From: Candidatus Coatesiibacteriota bacterium
GTDB taxonomy: Bacteria > RBG-13-66-14 > B26-G2 > WVWN01
Length of the DNA stretch: 36,481 nucleotides
Assembly (NCBI GenBank): GCA_020356085.1
Contig: CP070633.1
Span: forward strand, 2,120,238 to 2,156,718
Reading direction: 5' to 3'
A model generated the notes under the pieces. It saw only the letters and a program-made list of their open reading frames with translations. It made no database searches and had not been told where the DNA came from. Each line of letters opens with the position of its first letter. Positions within the stretch are counted from its first letter, which is position 1. Both the position numbers and the translations under genes were made by a program. Below, piece after piece: positions 1 to 9,846 of this stretch.

Positions 1-245
1 CGGCCGTCCGGCGCCAGCGCGACGCCGCTCTGGTCGTCGCAGCGCAGGCCGAGGCGCCGGACCTCGCCGGAGGCGGAGACGGCGATAACCTCCGCGCCGT
101 CGGCCGTGGTCGCGGCGACGTAAATAGTGTCGCCCCGGTCCTGCTCGTTCGCGGGCGGCCACTCGGCCTTCCGCGCGCAGGAGGCTGCCAGGAGCAGGGC
201 GAGGCAAACGGCGGCCGGTAAAATCGGTAGGCGGCGCCAAGGCAT
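1..245 (-). CDS. Lipoprotein with probable beta-propeller-like body (C-terminus beyond window)
   Basis: Reading the minus strand from an ATG at 245 gives 81 codons that run off the left edge. The N-terminus is Arg-rich, then hydrophobic, and ends in the lipobox LAASC, with the lipidated Cys at residue 23. The exported part contains DTIYVAATTADGAEVIAVSASGEVRRLGL, written here only to residue type: short strands ending in SASGEVRRL resemble one blade of a WD40/PQQ/NHL-like propeller, but too little is present to name a family. A promoter (252-279) places its -10 box only 6 nt before the ATG, and no Shine-Dalgarno sequence is seen, so the mRNA may be leaderless. It follows the tyrS terminator and so is a separate unit. 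Lipoprotein status is well supported; function is unknown. Confidence 0.7.
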   Translation of the reverse strand, partial: MPWRRLPILPAAVCLALLLAASCARKAEWPPANEQDRGDTIYVAATTADGAEVIAVSASGEVRRLGLRCDDQSGVALAPDG

Positions 246-251
246 GGCGCT

Positions 252-279
252 AATTTAACATAAAACGGCGAGGGGGCAA
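252..279 (-). promoter_or_regulatory. Promoter of the truncated lipoprotein gene
   Basis: On the minus strand TTGCCC (274-279), a 16-nt spacer and TAAATT (252-257). Only 6 nt separate the -10 box from the ATG at 245, so transcription would begin at or next to the start codon. Confidence 0.45.
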
Positions 280-312
280 GGGGAAAGGTGGCGCACCCGA
301 AGTACGACCCAA

Positions 313-345
313 TAAAAAACCCGCCTCCGGGAGGCGGGGGTTTTC
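313..345 (-). terminator. Rho-independent terminator of tyrS
   Basis: On the minus strand a GC-rich stem (CCCGCCTCC against GGAGGCGGG) is followed by TTTTTTATT. It starts two bases after the tyrS stop codon. Confidence 0.85.
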
Positions 346-346
346 G

Positions 347-1579
347 CTACAGTTGTATGCGGCAGAAGCGGCGCTTGCCGACGCGGATTATCTCGCCGCC
401 CGCGAGCGTTATCTCCCCCTGCGGGTCGGCGAGGCGCTCGTCGTTGACGGCGACGGCGTTCTGCGAGATAAGGCGCCGCGCCTCCGTCTTGGAGGGGGCC
501 AGGCCGGCCTCGACCAGCAGCGTCGCCACCGCAATCGGGTTGGCGGAGGGCGTGTGGGTGGCCATCTCCTCCGGCGCGAGCTTCTCGCGGTGGACGCGCT
601 CGAAGTGTTCCTCCGCGGCGGCCGCCGAAGAGGCGTCGTGGAACCGCTCTACCAGGCGCCGCGCCATCGCCATCTTGACCTCTTTGGGGTGGGCCTTGCC
701 GGCGGCCAGCTCCTTCCTGAGCTTCTTCACGGCGGCCGGCGTCTCGAGGCGAAGTATCTCCAGATAGTCGAACATCAACTCGTCGGAGACCGACATTAAC
801 TTGCCGTAGATCTCCTCCGGCGCCTCCGTGATGGCGACGTAGTTGCCGAGCGACTTCGACATCTTCTGGCTGCCGTCGGTGCCGACGAGGAGCGGCGTGA
901 TGACGGCGACCTCCGCCTCCTGGCCGAACTCGCGCTGGATGTCGCGGACCACGAGCAGATTGAACTTCTGGTCGGAGCCGCCCAGCTCGACGTCGGCCTC
1001 CAAGGCGACGGAGTCGTAGGCCTGCGCCAGCGGGTAGAGCGGCTCGTGCAGGCTGATGGGCAACCCCTCGGCGAGGCGCTTGGCGAAGTCGTCGCGCTCC
1101 AGCATCCGCGCCACGGTGTACTTGCCGGCGAGGCGGATTATGTCCGCGAACGTCAGCGGCGCGAGCCACCGGCTGTTGTAGTCGATGACGGTCTTATCGC
1201 GGTCGAGGATTTTAAAGGCCTGGTCGCAGTAGGTTTCGGCGTTGGCGCGGATCTCCTCCATGGTGAGCACCGGCCGCGTCTTGGACCGGCCGGAGGGGTC
1301 GCCGATGCTGCAGGTGAAGTCGCCGACGAGGAAGACGACCACGTGGCCCAGCTCCTGGAAGTCGCGCATTTTGTTCAACACGACGGTGTGGCCCAGGTGG
1401 ATGTCGGGCGCGGTCGGGTCCAGGCCGAGCTTGACCTTGAGCGGCCGGCCGGTGGTAAGGGAGGTCCGGAGCTTGGCGCGCAGGTCGTCCTCGGTGATTA
1501 TCTCCAGCGCGCCCTCGCGGAGGAGTTCGAGTTGGCGTTCGACCTCGGCTTCGGTTTTAGCGTCGGCTTTCGTCGCCAT
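347..1579 (-). CDS. tyrS: Tyrosyl-tRNA synthetase
   Basis: This cytoplasmic enzyme activates tyrosine with ATP and loads it onto tRNA-Tyr. The 410-aa protein has the class I signatures: HLGH at 61-64 (HIGH motif), KMSKS at 239-243 and a tyrosine-site stretch YPLAQAYDSVALEADVELGG near 182-201 containing the usual QAxD element. The last ~65 residues form an S4 RNA-binding domain (APSKTEARRLISQNAVAVN). The spacing and KMSKS sequence fit the TyrRZ/TyrS2-type subfamily rather than the E. coli-type enzyme. The ATG at 1579 is preceded by CAGGAG at good distance. It is flanked by terminators on both sides (its own at 313-345, the upstream gene's at 1612-1646), so it is a single-gene unit; I see no convincing promoter or T-box leader in the short gap. 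Confidence 0.97.
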   Translation of the reverse strand: MATKADAKTEAEVERQLELLREGALEIITEDDLRAKLRTSLTTGRPLKVKLGLDPTAPDIHLGHTVVLNKMRDFQELGHVVVFLVGDFTCSIGDPSGRSKTRPVLTMEEIRANAETYCDQAFKILDRDKTVIDYNSRWLAPLTFADIIRLAGKYTVARMLERDDFAKRLAEGLPISLHEPLYPLAQAYDSVALEADVELGGSDQKFNLLVVRDIQREFGQEAEVAVITPLLVGTDGSQKMSKSLGNYVAITEAPEEIYGKLMSVSDELMFDYLEILRLETPAAVKKLRKELAAGKAHPKEVKMAMARRLVERFHDASSAAAAEEHFERVHREKLAPEEMATHTPSANPIAVATLLVEAGLAPSKTEARRLISQNAVAVNDERLADPQGEITLAGGEIIRVGKRRFCRIQL

Positions 1580-1611
1580 GGCGACTCCTGAAGTTGGCCG
1601 GCGGCGGATAT

Positions 1612-1646
1612 AAAAAAGGCATAGGACTTGGGAACGCCCTATGCCC
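1612..1646 (-). terminator. Rho-independent terminator of the lamin-tail protein gene
   Basis: On the minus strand an 8-bp stem GGCATAGG/CCTATGCC with an 11-nt loop is followed by TTTTTT. It separates the lamin-tail gene from tyrS. Confidence 0.8.
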
Positions 1647-1670
1647 CACCGCCTGGGCGGCGAGGCCCGG

Positions 1671-2339
1671 TTAGCCGTAATACATGGCCTTGATGCGGCC
1701 CCACGCGTCGTTTTCCGTGCTGGCGGCGGGGTACTCGAGGGGGCTATGGATATTTTGCGGTTGCGGCGAGGACCGGTCCCGGAAATCGTTCAAGTTGTTA
1801 TCGGTGTCGTAGGAGTTGCCCTTCGTCTCGTTATGCGCTTCGCCCGATTTGCGCTCCAAGCTGTGGCCTTCCCGCACGCCGAGATGGGGGACCTCCTCGT
1901 AAAACGGGATAATTACGCGGCCCCAACCGACGGCGTCGGCACCGCCGCCGCTCCGAATCAACTGGACGCCGCCTTCGCCTGGTTTGTAATCCATCGAAGC
2001 GGTGCAGTAAAAATCCGGCTTGTAGGGGAACCTCGAACTCGACCACGTCCCCCGATCCGCCTCCCTCCCGATAAGGTAAAACCCGCACCCGGGAATCTTC
2101 GCGGAGGCGGGTAAAGTTACGGTTTCGACCGTGTCCTTAACTTTAATGCGAATTCTCCACCCGGAGATATCGAGATTGTCTCCTTTTTTCCCGGCGTAGT
2201 AGAGTTCGATAAACGGCGGCGGCGAGTTGGACCCGGCGTCGTAAAGCACCTCGGAGATATACACCAACTCCACCGAATCCCGGGCGGAGGCGCCTCCGGC
2301 AAGCATCCCTAAGACCAATATGGCGATAACGGGTCGCAT
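1671..2339 (-). CDS. Secreted lamin-tail-domain protein with C-terminal WGRIKAMYYG tag
   Basis: This is a 222-aa exported protein. The signal peptide is MRPVIAILVLGMLAGGASA, with cleavage probably after ASA. The body reads as a lamin-tail (LTD) fold: VYISEVLYDAG, PFIELYY, DISGWRIR, a LPASAKIPGCGFYLIGRE strand pair and EGHSLERKSG. LTDs are found in extracellular bacterial proteins, often nucleases or cell-surface proteins; no catalytic domain is attached here. The C-terminus DAWGRIKAMYYG matches the tag on five other exported proteins in this window. A GTG at 2354 is also open, but the promoter at 2364-2392 puts transcription start near 2357, so the ATG at 2339, just before the signal peptide, is the better start. 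Monocistronic, with its own terminator. Confidence 0.8.
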   Translation of the reverse strand: MRPVIAILVLGMLAGGASARDSVELVYISEVLYDAGSNSPPPFIELYYAGKKGDNLDISGWRIRIKVKDTVETVTLPASAKIPGCGFYLIGREADRGTWSSSRFPYKPDFYCTASMDYKPGEGGVQLIRSGGGADAVGWGRVIIPFYEEVPHLGVREGHSLERKSGEAHNETKGNSYDTDNNLNDFRDRSSPQPQNIHSPLEYPAASTENDAWGRIKAMYYG

Positions 2340-2363
2340 CTTACACTTCACCACTCCCTAACC

Positions 2364-2392
2364 ATTATGGCAGAGCGGTCGATTTTTGTCAA
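2364..2392 (-). promoter_or_regulatory. Promoter of the lamin-tail protein gene
   Basis: On the minus strand TTGACA (2387-2392), a 17-nt spacer and CATAAT (2364-2369): a near-perfect sigma-70 promoter. Expected start of transcription is about 2357. Confidence 0.78.
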
Positions 2393-2531
2393 GCAAAAAC
2401 CGGGTGCGGCGAGGACCCCCGTTATCGTCGTTTCGGGCCGCTTCAGGCGAAGCGCAAGCTACCCGCCGCTTATTAGTAACGGCCGGGGCTTTTCCGTTAC
2501 GGCCAATGACTACCCCGGCCCGGAGAGGGGG
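2393..2531. other. Intergenic stretch with two interleaved inverted repeats
   Basis: Between the zinc-ribbon stop and the lamin-tail promoter there is no gene. GTAACGG (2476-2482) pairs with CCGTTAC (2494-2500), and GGCCGGGG (2481-2488) pairs with CCCCGGCC (2513-2520). The two helices overlap and cannot form together. Neither is followed by a clear T-run, so I do not call a terminator. Confidence 0.4.
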
Positions 2532-2663
2532 CTACTTGTACTCCGTCCCCTCGCAGGTGGGACACGGCGGCAACGCGTCTTCCCGCTCGTCGAGCCGTAC
2601 GACCGTGCCGCAGCTCGAGCACACGTATAATCCGCTTCCGGGTTGTTCGCCGGTCTTCGGCAC
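2532..2663 (-). CDS. 43-aa zinc-ribbon protein
   Basis: A very short gene from GTG 2663 to TAG 2532. The protein begins MPKTGEQPGSGLYVC and has two knuckles, CSSC at 15-18 and CPTC at 34-37, separated by an acidic hinge (RLDEREDALPP). This is the compact zinc-ribbon layout of small YjzC-like/zinc-ribbon-containing proteins whose role is not settled; the four Cys should bind one Zn(II). Supporting evidence for a real gene: GGGGGTGG lies just upstream of the GTG, a strong promoter sits at 2740-2768, and all four Cys of the pattern are present. The predicted leader is about 70 nt. Start could also be debated because GTG is the only good candidate. Confidence 0.75.
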   Translation of the reverse strand: MPKTGEQPGSGLYVCSSCGTVVRLDEREDALPPCPTCEGTEYK

Positions 2664-2739
2664 TGACGCCACCCCCTTTCGGCCGGCCGCGTTAACGTCG
2701 GTATTGAACGTCCGCCGCCCCCGTCGCCCTCCCGCTACT

Positions 2740-2768
2740 ATCCTAAATCACGGCGGCGGCCTTGTCAA
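2740..2768 (-). promoter_or_regulatory. Promoter of the zinc-ribbon gene
   Basis: On the minus strand TTGACA (2763-2768), 17-nt spacer, TAGGAT (2740-2745). Expected transcript start about 2733, leaving a ~70-nt leader before the GTG at 2663. Confidence 0.65.
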
Positions 2769-2828
2769 CCGCTTATGGGGGATTGCCGGATCCGCCGCCA
2801 CCGGCCGGGCCCGCCCTCGCCGCAATAA

Positions 2829-4376
<1,548 letters not shown>

Positions 4377-4393
4377 GGGCGAGGAGGCGAGTT

Positions 4394-5383
4394 ATCCCTC
4401 CGGCGATTATAATTGCGGCCCGCGCGCTCGGGATTCCCTTCCTGGCGGGCATCAACCTCTACCTCACCGTCTTCGCGCTGGGACTGATAAAGAAACTCAC
4501 CGGCGCGACGGTGTTGGGGCCGGAGTTCGAGGTCTTGGCCAGCTGGCCCGTCCTTATCGTTGCCGGCGTGCTGCTGGTCGTCGAGATCGTCGCCGACAAG
4601 GTCCCGGCGGTCGACCACGTTTGGGATACAATCCACACGTTCATCCGCACGCCGGGCGCGATGGTCGTCATCGGCATCATGATGCAGGGCGAGCACCTGA
4701 CGTGGCAGGTCATCGCTATCCTGGTCGCCGGCGGCGTGTCGTTCGTCGCGCACTCCGGCAAGGCTACGACCCGCGCCGCCTCCACCAAAACCACGGCCGC
4801 GACCGCCAACGCCGTCGTCAGCGGCGTCGAGGACGTGTTCGTCATCCTGGGGTCTCTCCTGGCGGCGTTCTACCCCGTTCTGTTGGGCGCACTGGTCCTG
4901 GTAATTCTAATTCTGGCCGCGCTCTTCGGCCCCAAACTCTTCCGGTCCGCGCGGATAAACTGGGCCGTGGCGACGAATTTCATACGACATTTATGGGTGA
5001 AATTCCGGCGCTGGATCAACCGCGAATGGCAGCCCCGGGAAAAAGGTGTCCGATTGCCGGCCGCCCTCGAGGACCTAGCGCTGGCGGAGGAGCCGGTAGC
5101 GGCGGCCCGCGTGTTGGAGGGGCCGTACGGCCGGCGGCGCTTCGCCCATCTGGTCTTGTGGCGCGACCGGCTCGCGCTGTCCGTGCGGCGGCTCGTAAAG
5201 CCGAAGGTACTTAATTATTACTATAAAGAGTTGGGCGAGGTGTACGTGGGCGAGAATACGTTGCTGGATCGCCTGTACTTCGCCGCCCGCGGGCGCGAGT
5301 ACGTCATCTCGTTTTTCAAAGGCCGCCAACCCACGGCCGGACGCGCCGCCGAGTTGATCGGCGCCGGGCGGGCCAAACCTTAA
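4394..5383 (+). CDS. DUF4126 membrane protein with C-terminal PH-like extension; no canonical start codon
   Basis: The reading frame opens after a stop at 4373 and runs to 5383. DUF4126 begins at once (IPFLAGINLYLTVFALGLIKKL, then SWPVLIVAGVLLVVEIVADKVPAVDHVWDTIHTFIR), followed by three more hydrophobic segments, a basic linker and a ~110-aa soluble tail of unknown role. The first ATG/GTG/TTG in frame is GTG 4508, which would delete the first membrane helix and a conserved part of the domain. A strong GAGGAGG (4381-4387) sits 6 nt before ATC 4394, so I place the start there (329 aa); ATT 4406 or ATA/ATT just after are alternatives. Either a rare AUC/AUU start or a sequencing error explains this. 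It lies 17 nt behind guaB and is probably cotranscribed. Function of DUF4126 is unknown. Confidence 0.7.
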   Translation: MPPAIIIAARALGIPFLAGINLYLTVFALGLIKKLTGATVLGPEFEVLASWPVLIVAGVLLVVEIVADKVPAVDHVWDTIHTFIRTPGAMVVIGIMMQGEHLTWQVIAILVAGGVSFVAHSGKATTRAASTKTTAATANAVVSGVEDVFVILGSLLAAFYPVLLGALVLVILILAALFGPKLFRSARINWAVATNFIRHLWVKFRRWINREWQPREKGVRLPAALEDLALAEEPVAAARVLEGPYGRRRFAHLVLWRDRLALSVRRLVKPKVLNYYYKELGEVYVGENTLLDRLYFAARGREYVISFFKGRQPTAGRAAELIGAGRAKP

Positions 5384-5531
5384 CCCCCTCCGGCCGGGCG
5401 GGCGCTCGCGAAACTTGGCGCCCGGCGCGGCCTGCGACGGCGTCCCCCTTGCGGGCACCGTCTCTCGCCGCCGGTTCGACCCCCGGCTCCGTTCCCGTTC
5501 CGGGGGCCGGGGGACCGGCGGCCGCGGCGTT
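5384..5531. other. GC-rich gap without recognised signals
   Basis: This 148-nt gap between the DUF4126 stop and the first DUF2723 start contains no AT-rich promoter, no T-run terminator and no small gene that I can support. A GGTTCGAC string resembles a tRNA T-loop, but no cloverleaf folds around it. Confidence 0.5.
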
Positions 5532-7622
5532 ATGAAAACCTTCGCGACCACACGTCGCTTCACCGGCGCTTCGGCCGGGGCGCTCCTGAGCGTCCTCCTC
5601 CCGGCCGGGCTGTACCTTCTCACGTTGGCGCCGACGATCACCTTCGAGGACTCCGGACAACTGATCACCGCGGCGGCGACGCTCGGGATATCGCACCCCT
5701 CGGGCTATCCCGCGTTCGCGCTCGTCGGCCAGCTATTCACGCTGCTGCCCTTCGGTGGTTGGGCGTGGAAAGTCAATCTCGCCTCCGCGGCCGCGGCCGC
5801 CGCCGCCTGCGGCGTTTTCTACCTTCTGCTCCGCCGCCTCTTCCGCGCCGCCGCCGCCGAAGCGGAGGTCGCGGCTTCCGTTGCCGCCGCGGCCGCCGCC
5901 GTCGCCCTGGGCTTTAGCTTCACTTTCTGGAGCCAGGCGGTCGTCGCCGAGACGTACGCTTTGAACGCGCTGGTGCTGATCGCGACGCTGGCCTGCGTTC
6001 TCAACTTCGCGGCTACGGGCGAGGCGCGGTGGGGTTACGCGGCGGCGTTCCTCGGGGGGCTGGCACTCGCGGCCCATACCTCCTCGGTGGTCGTTACGGT
6101 ACCCGCCGCCGTGTACCTGATAATACGCTTCCGCCGATTGCCGGGCGTTCGCGGCCTGTTCTTGGCGGGCACCCTGGCGGCTTTCGGTTTCTCGGTCTAC
6201 CTCTACTTGCCGCTGCGGGCGGCGCAAGGGCCGGCGATAAACTGGGGCGACCCCCGGAAGCTCCCGGCGTTATACGCTCACTTCACGCGGCGGATGTACG
6301 GCGGCGCGGAGGTCGCCCGCCTGCCGTTCCTCCCGGGCCACCTCCTCGAGCTGGGTAAATTCCTGGCCCGGGAATTTACGCCGGTCGGCGCCGCCGGCGG
6401 CGTGGCGGGGATAATCTTGGCGTTGGCGCGGCGGGAGCGGCCGTGGGGTTTCTTGGTCGCGTTGCTAATTATAACCGGACCCCTCTCGGCCGTGCTCCTC
6501 GTCTTACTCCTCCAATCGCAGCAAGCCGCCGGGATAAACGTATGGTATATACCTTGTTTTATATGGGCCGCGGCCTTCGTCGGGTGGGCGCTCTTCGAAC
6601 TCGCGCGGCACCGCCGGCGCCTCGTTCGCCTGTCCGGTTACGTCGCGGCCGCCGCAGTGGTCGCCTTTCCCTTAGGGCTCCATTTTCAGCATAATAATTA
6701 CCGAAATTATTTTTTCGCGGAAGATTTCGGCGGCAATTTCCTGCGCACCATTAACTATAACGGCCTCAACCTCAGCTTCCTCCGCGGCTCGCTGGGCACG
6801 TACGAGGTCGCGTATCTCAAGAAAGTCGAGGGCCGCCGGCCGGACCACACCTTCGTGGAGGCCACCGGCTTTGTGTTCCGAGACTACGAGGGGTTCGCGG
6901 TAGGTCGCCGTGCCGCGCCGGACGCCGAAGCGGCGGCCTATTGGGACCATAATTTCGAATGGGACCTCCTGTCGTCGCCTACGGGGCGCGGCGTCTACTA
7001 CGGCACTTTCCGGGAGGAGGTCGCCTCCCACGGCTTTGTGCTGGTCCCGGAGGGAATGCTGTACCGCGCGGCCCAGCAGCCGCCCGACACTCACGAAGTT
7101 TCGCCGGTGTGGGATCGTTACTCGTTCCGCGGCGTCGCCGACGTCGCTTTCCGCCCCGAGGCGCCGCCGTACGCCGCCGACGAATGGGTCCGGGACGCGA
7201 CGTGCCGCTACAAACTCATGCTGGCGAGCGAATACTTCCTCGCCGGTGACGAGACCTCCGCCTTGGCGACGGTAAGCGAGACGGCCCCGATCGCCGCCGG
7301 ACTCAGTTCTCCCCTCGCCGAGATCGGCGCCGTGTACTTCAAGAATGGGTATTACGCAGAGGCTGCCGAGTTCTACCGCCGTTCGGCGGAAGCTTTCCCC
7401 CGCGCGGGCGGAGGCGAGGCGGCCTCCCGTTTGCTGTACGCGCGGGTGCGGCAGAGCGAGGGGTGGGCCCACCTCTACGCCGGCGAGGTGGAGGCGGCGG
7501 AAGCGGCGTTCCGCGCCTCCCTCGCGGCCGACCCGGACCAACCCGACCTCGCGCCGCTCGCCGAACGCGCCAAGCTGGAACGCCTCGCCCGCGAAATCGC
7601 GGCCCCGAACGAAAGCCGGTAA
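5532..7622 (+). CDS. DUF2723 membrane protein, probable GT-C transferase with TPR-like tail (copy 1)
   Basis: A 696-aa inner-membrane protein. The N-terminal third carries the DUF2723 signature ITFEDSGQLITAAATLGISHPSGYP (residues 36-60, acidic pair E39-D40 in the first external loop) followed by about ten hydrophobic helices. The family is related to eukaryotic TMEM260, a protein O-mannosyltransferase, so transfer of a lipid-linked sugar to exported proteins is a reasonable inference but not proven for bacteria. The last ~120 residues hold TPR-like helices (GAVYFKNGYYAEAAEFYRRS, AEAAFRASLAADPDQPDL). The ATG at 5532 is chosen because upstream sequence encodes only Arg/Gly-rich peptide. No clear SD. 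Copy 2 follows 12 nt downstream with most positions conserved in the first 300 residues, which indicates tandem duplication. Confidence 0.88.
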   Translation: MKTFATTRRFTGASAGALLSVLLPAGLYLLTLAPTITFEDSGQLITAAATLGISHPSGYPAFALVGQLFTLLPFGGWAWKVNLASAAAAAAACGVFYLLLRRLFRAAAAEAEVAASVAAAAAAVALGFSFTFWSQAVVAETYALNALVLIATLACVLNFAATGEARWGYAAAFLGGLALAAHTSSVVVTVPAAVYLIIRFRRLPGVRGLFLAGTLAAFGFSVYLYLPLRAAQGPAINWGDPRKLPALYAHFTRRMYGGAEVARLPFLPGHLLELGKFLAREFTPVGAAGGVAGIILALARRERPWGFLVALLIITGPLSAVLLVLLLQSQQAAGINVWYIPCFIWAAAFVGWALFELARHRRRLVRLSGYVAAAAVVAFPLGLHFQHNNYRNYFFAEDFGGNFLRTINYNGLNLSFLRGSLGTYEVAYLKKVEGRRPDHTFVEATGFVFRDYEGFAVGRRAAPDAEAAAYWDHNFEWDLLSSPTGRGVYYGTFREEVASHGFVLVPEGMLYRAAQQPPDTHEVSPVWDRYSFRGVADVAFRPEAPPYAADEWVRDATCRYKLMLASEYFLAGDETSALATVSETAPIAAGLSSPLAEIGAVYFKNGYYAEAAEFYRRSAEAFPRAGGGEAASRLLYARVRQSEGWAHLYAGEVEAAEAAFRASLAADPDQPDLAPLAERAKLERLAREIAAPNESR

Positions 7623-7634
7623 CCGGTACGCCCT

Positions 7635-9734
7635 ATGACGACGTCAAACCGTTTATCGAAATTCGAACTCGCGTGCGGCCTGTTGGCCGCGGCGGTTCCC
7701 CTCCTTTTTTACACAATCACGCTCCCCCCGACGATTACATTCGAGGATTCGGGCCAGCTCATTACCGCCGCGGCCCGGCTGGGCGTCTCCCACCCCTCCG
7801 GTTACCCCCTCGCGGCGCTGGTAGGCCACCTCTTCACGTTGATCCCGGTGGGTCGTATGGCGGCGCGGGTCAATTTCGCCTCCGCCGTCGCCGCCGCCGC
7901 GTGCTGCGCCGTCCTGTTCTTTTTGCTTCGCCGCCTATTTTTGGACCTCCGGGCCGAGGCGCGGGGAGCCGCGGCGGCCGCGGCCGCGACGGCCGCGATC
8001 GCCTTCGGCCTCAGCCGGTCCTTCTGGAGCCAAGCGGTGGTGGCGGAGGCGTACGCCATCAACGCGTTGGCCTTGGCGACCGTATTGTTCGCCGCGCTGA
8101 ACTTCATCCGGACGCGCCGGGCGAGGTGGGGTTACCTTGGCGCGTTCGTCGCGGGCCTGGCCCTTGGTGCCCACACCTCCTCGGTAATCGTGACGCTCCC
8201 GGTCGCCGGCTACGTGATCTGGCGGTTCCGGAAATTGCCCGGGTATCGCGGGTTCTTCCTGGCCGTGGCGCTGGTGGCGCTGGGCGCGACGGTTTACCTA
8301 TACCTCCCGCTCCGCGCGGCGCAAGGGCCGGCAATCAACTGGGGAGACCCCCGGACCCTCCCCGCGATGTACGCCCACGTTACGCGGCGGATGTACGGGG
8401 GGCCGGAAACGGCGCGGCTCCAATTCCTCCCCTACCATTTATACGAGCTCGGGAAATTCCTCTGGGCGGAGTTCGCGGCGCCCGGGTTAACAGCCGCGGC
8501 GGTCGGCGTAGTCCTGGGCGTGGTGCGCCGGGCCAAACCCTGGAGCTTCCTGGCGTTGCTCTTACTCCCGACGGGGCCGGTGGCCACGTTCGCGTTGGTA
8601 CTCTTACTCCAAGCGCACCAGCTCCCGGGGATTCAAGTTTGGTACCTGCCCTTCTTCCTACTCACTTCGTGCTTTCTGGGCCTTACGCTATTCTCGCTCG
8701 CCGCCTCTCGGCGGCGGTGGCTCCGCGGTCTGGGATACGTGGCCTTAGCCGCGGCCGTGGTCGCGCCGCCGCTCACCAACTTCTACTGGGACGATTATCG
8801 CGACTACTACTACGCCGAGGATTACGGCGCGAATTTCCTCCGAACGATATCGTATGGCGGCCTGAACATCATGTTCGAACGCGGGTCGCTGGGGACTTTC
8901 GAAACGGCGTACTTGAAGAAAGTGGAGTGGTACCGGCCGGACCACGTTTTCGTGGACGCGACCGGCAGCGTGTACAAGGAATACGAACTCTTCGCCAAAG
9001 GCCGCTTGGACGAAGGGGACCCGATGGCGGCCCGGAGATGGGAACAGGCTTTCGAACGGGACCTGCTGAGCTCGGCGACGCGGCGCGACATCTACTACAC
9101 TATTTTCCGGGAGGACGTCAGAGCGTTCGGCCTCACGCTCGAGCCGGCGGGGATGCTCTATCAGGTCCACCTGCCCCCGCGGGAGCGCCGGCCGATTGCT
9201 CCGGTCTGGGGCCGCTACGCCATGCGGGGCGTAGCCGAGGCGGAGGCGGACCCGGAGGCGCCGCGGATGCACTTGGAGGAGTGGATCCGCGTCGCGCTGG
9301 TGAAATATAAGACGATGCTGGCCCGCGACTACTTTCTGGCCGGCGACGAGGAGAAAGCGTTCGCGACGCTCGAGGCCGCAGCTCCTTTGGCCTACGGCAT
9401 GACCGAACCGCTGCTCGAGCTGGGCAACGTGTACGCCCTGAACGGACACTACGCCGAGGCGCTGCGGTACTTCGACGGCGCGCTGGAAGCCTATCCCCGC
9501 CGCGGCGCGGGCGTTCCGGCGGTACGGTACCACTACGCCCAGGTGTGGGCCAACAAAGCCGTCGCGCACCTCCACCTGGGCGACGTCGACGGCGCGGAAG
9601 CGGCGTACCGCGCCTCGTTGGAGGCTTACCCCGACCAGCCGGATATCCGGCTGATTTCCCGCCGCGAAAACCTGGTCCGCGCGGCGGAGGCGTTTGCGGC
9701 CGAGAGCGAGGCTGAGCGGCTACCCTCGCCGTAG
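7635..9734 (+). CDS. DUF2723 membrane protein, probable GT-C transferase with TPR-like tail (copy 2)
   Basis: A 699-aa paralog of the preceding gene with the same layout. ITFEDSGQLITAAARLGVSHPSGYP lies at 34-58, with acidic pair E37-D38; about ten membrane helices follow, then a soluble region and a C-terminal TPR-like pair (LGNVYALNGHYAEALRYFDGALEAYP and AEAAYRASLEAYPDQPDI). Shared blocks such as YLYLPLRAAQGPAINWGDPR and NFLRTI show recent common ancestry with copy 1. Paralogs may act on different acceptors or lipid donors. The 12-nt spacing without a terminator suggests cotranscription. There is no obvious SD before ATG 7635, so expression may rely on translational coupling. Confidence 0.88.
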   Translation: MTTSNRLSKFELACGLLAAAVPLLFYTITLPPTITFEDSGQLITAAARLGVSHPSGYPLAALVGHLFTLIPVGRMAARVNFASAVAAAACCAVLFFLLRRLFLDLRAEARGAAAAAAATAAIAFGLSRSFWSQAVVAEAYAINALALATVLFAALNFIRTRRARWGYLGAFVAGLALGAHTSSVIVTLPVAGYVIWRFRKLPGYRGFFLAVALVALGATVYLYLPLRAAQGPAINWGDPRTLPAMYAHVTRRMYGGPETARLQFLPYHLYELGKFLWAEFAAPGLTAAAVGVVLGVVRRAKPWSFLALLLLPTGPVATFALVLLLQAHQLPGIQVWYLPFFLLTSCFLGLTLFSLAASRRRWLRGLGYVALAAAVVAPPLTNFYWDDYRDYYYAEDYGANFLRTISYGGLNIMFERGSLGTFETAYLKKVEWYRPDHVFVDATGSVYKEYELFAKGRLDEGDPMAARRWEQAFERDLLSSATRRDIYYTIFREDVRAFGLTLEPAGMLYQVHLPPRERRPIAPVWGRYAMRGVAEAEADPEAPRMHLEEWIRVALVKYKTMLARDYFLAGDEEKAFATLEAAAPLAYGMTEPLLELGNVYALNGHYAEALRYFDGALEAYPRRGAGVPAVRYHYAQVWANKAVAHLHLGDVDGAEAAYRASLEAYPDQPDIRLISRRENLVRAAEAFAAESEAERLPSP

Positions 9735-9846
9735 CAGAGAAGCGAAATCCGTAGAAGCTGCCGGCCGCTTATTATATTATTGACCGGGGCCTCGGGGCGA
9801 TCCGGTGGCGCGCCGCCGTTTACGTTTCAAACCCGCAACCGTAATT

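Noticed and set aside
5468-5500. tRNA T-loop-like GGTTCGAC string
   Set aside because: Stem bases do not pair correctly and there is no acceptor or anticodon arm.
7463-9310. A 615-codon open frame on the plus strand
   Set aside because: Shadow of the two DUF2723 genes, caused by high GC at third positions; Arg/Gly/Pro-rich with no recognisable motifs.
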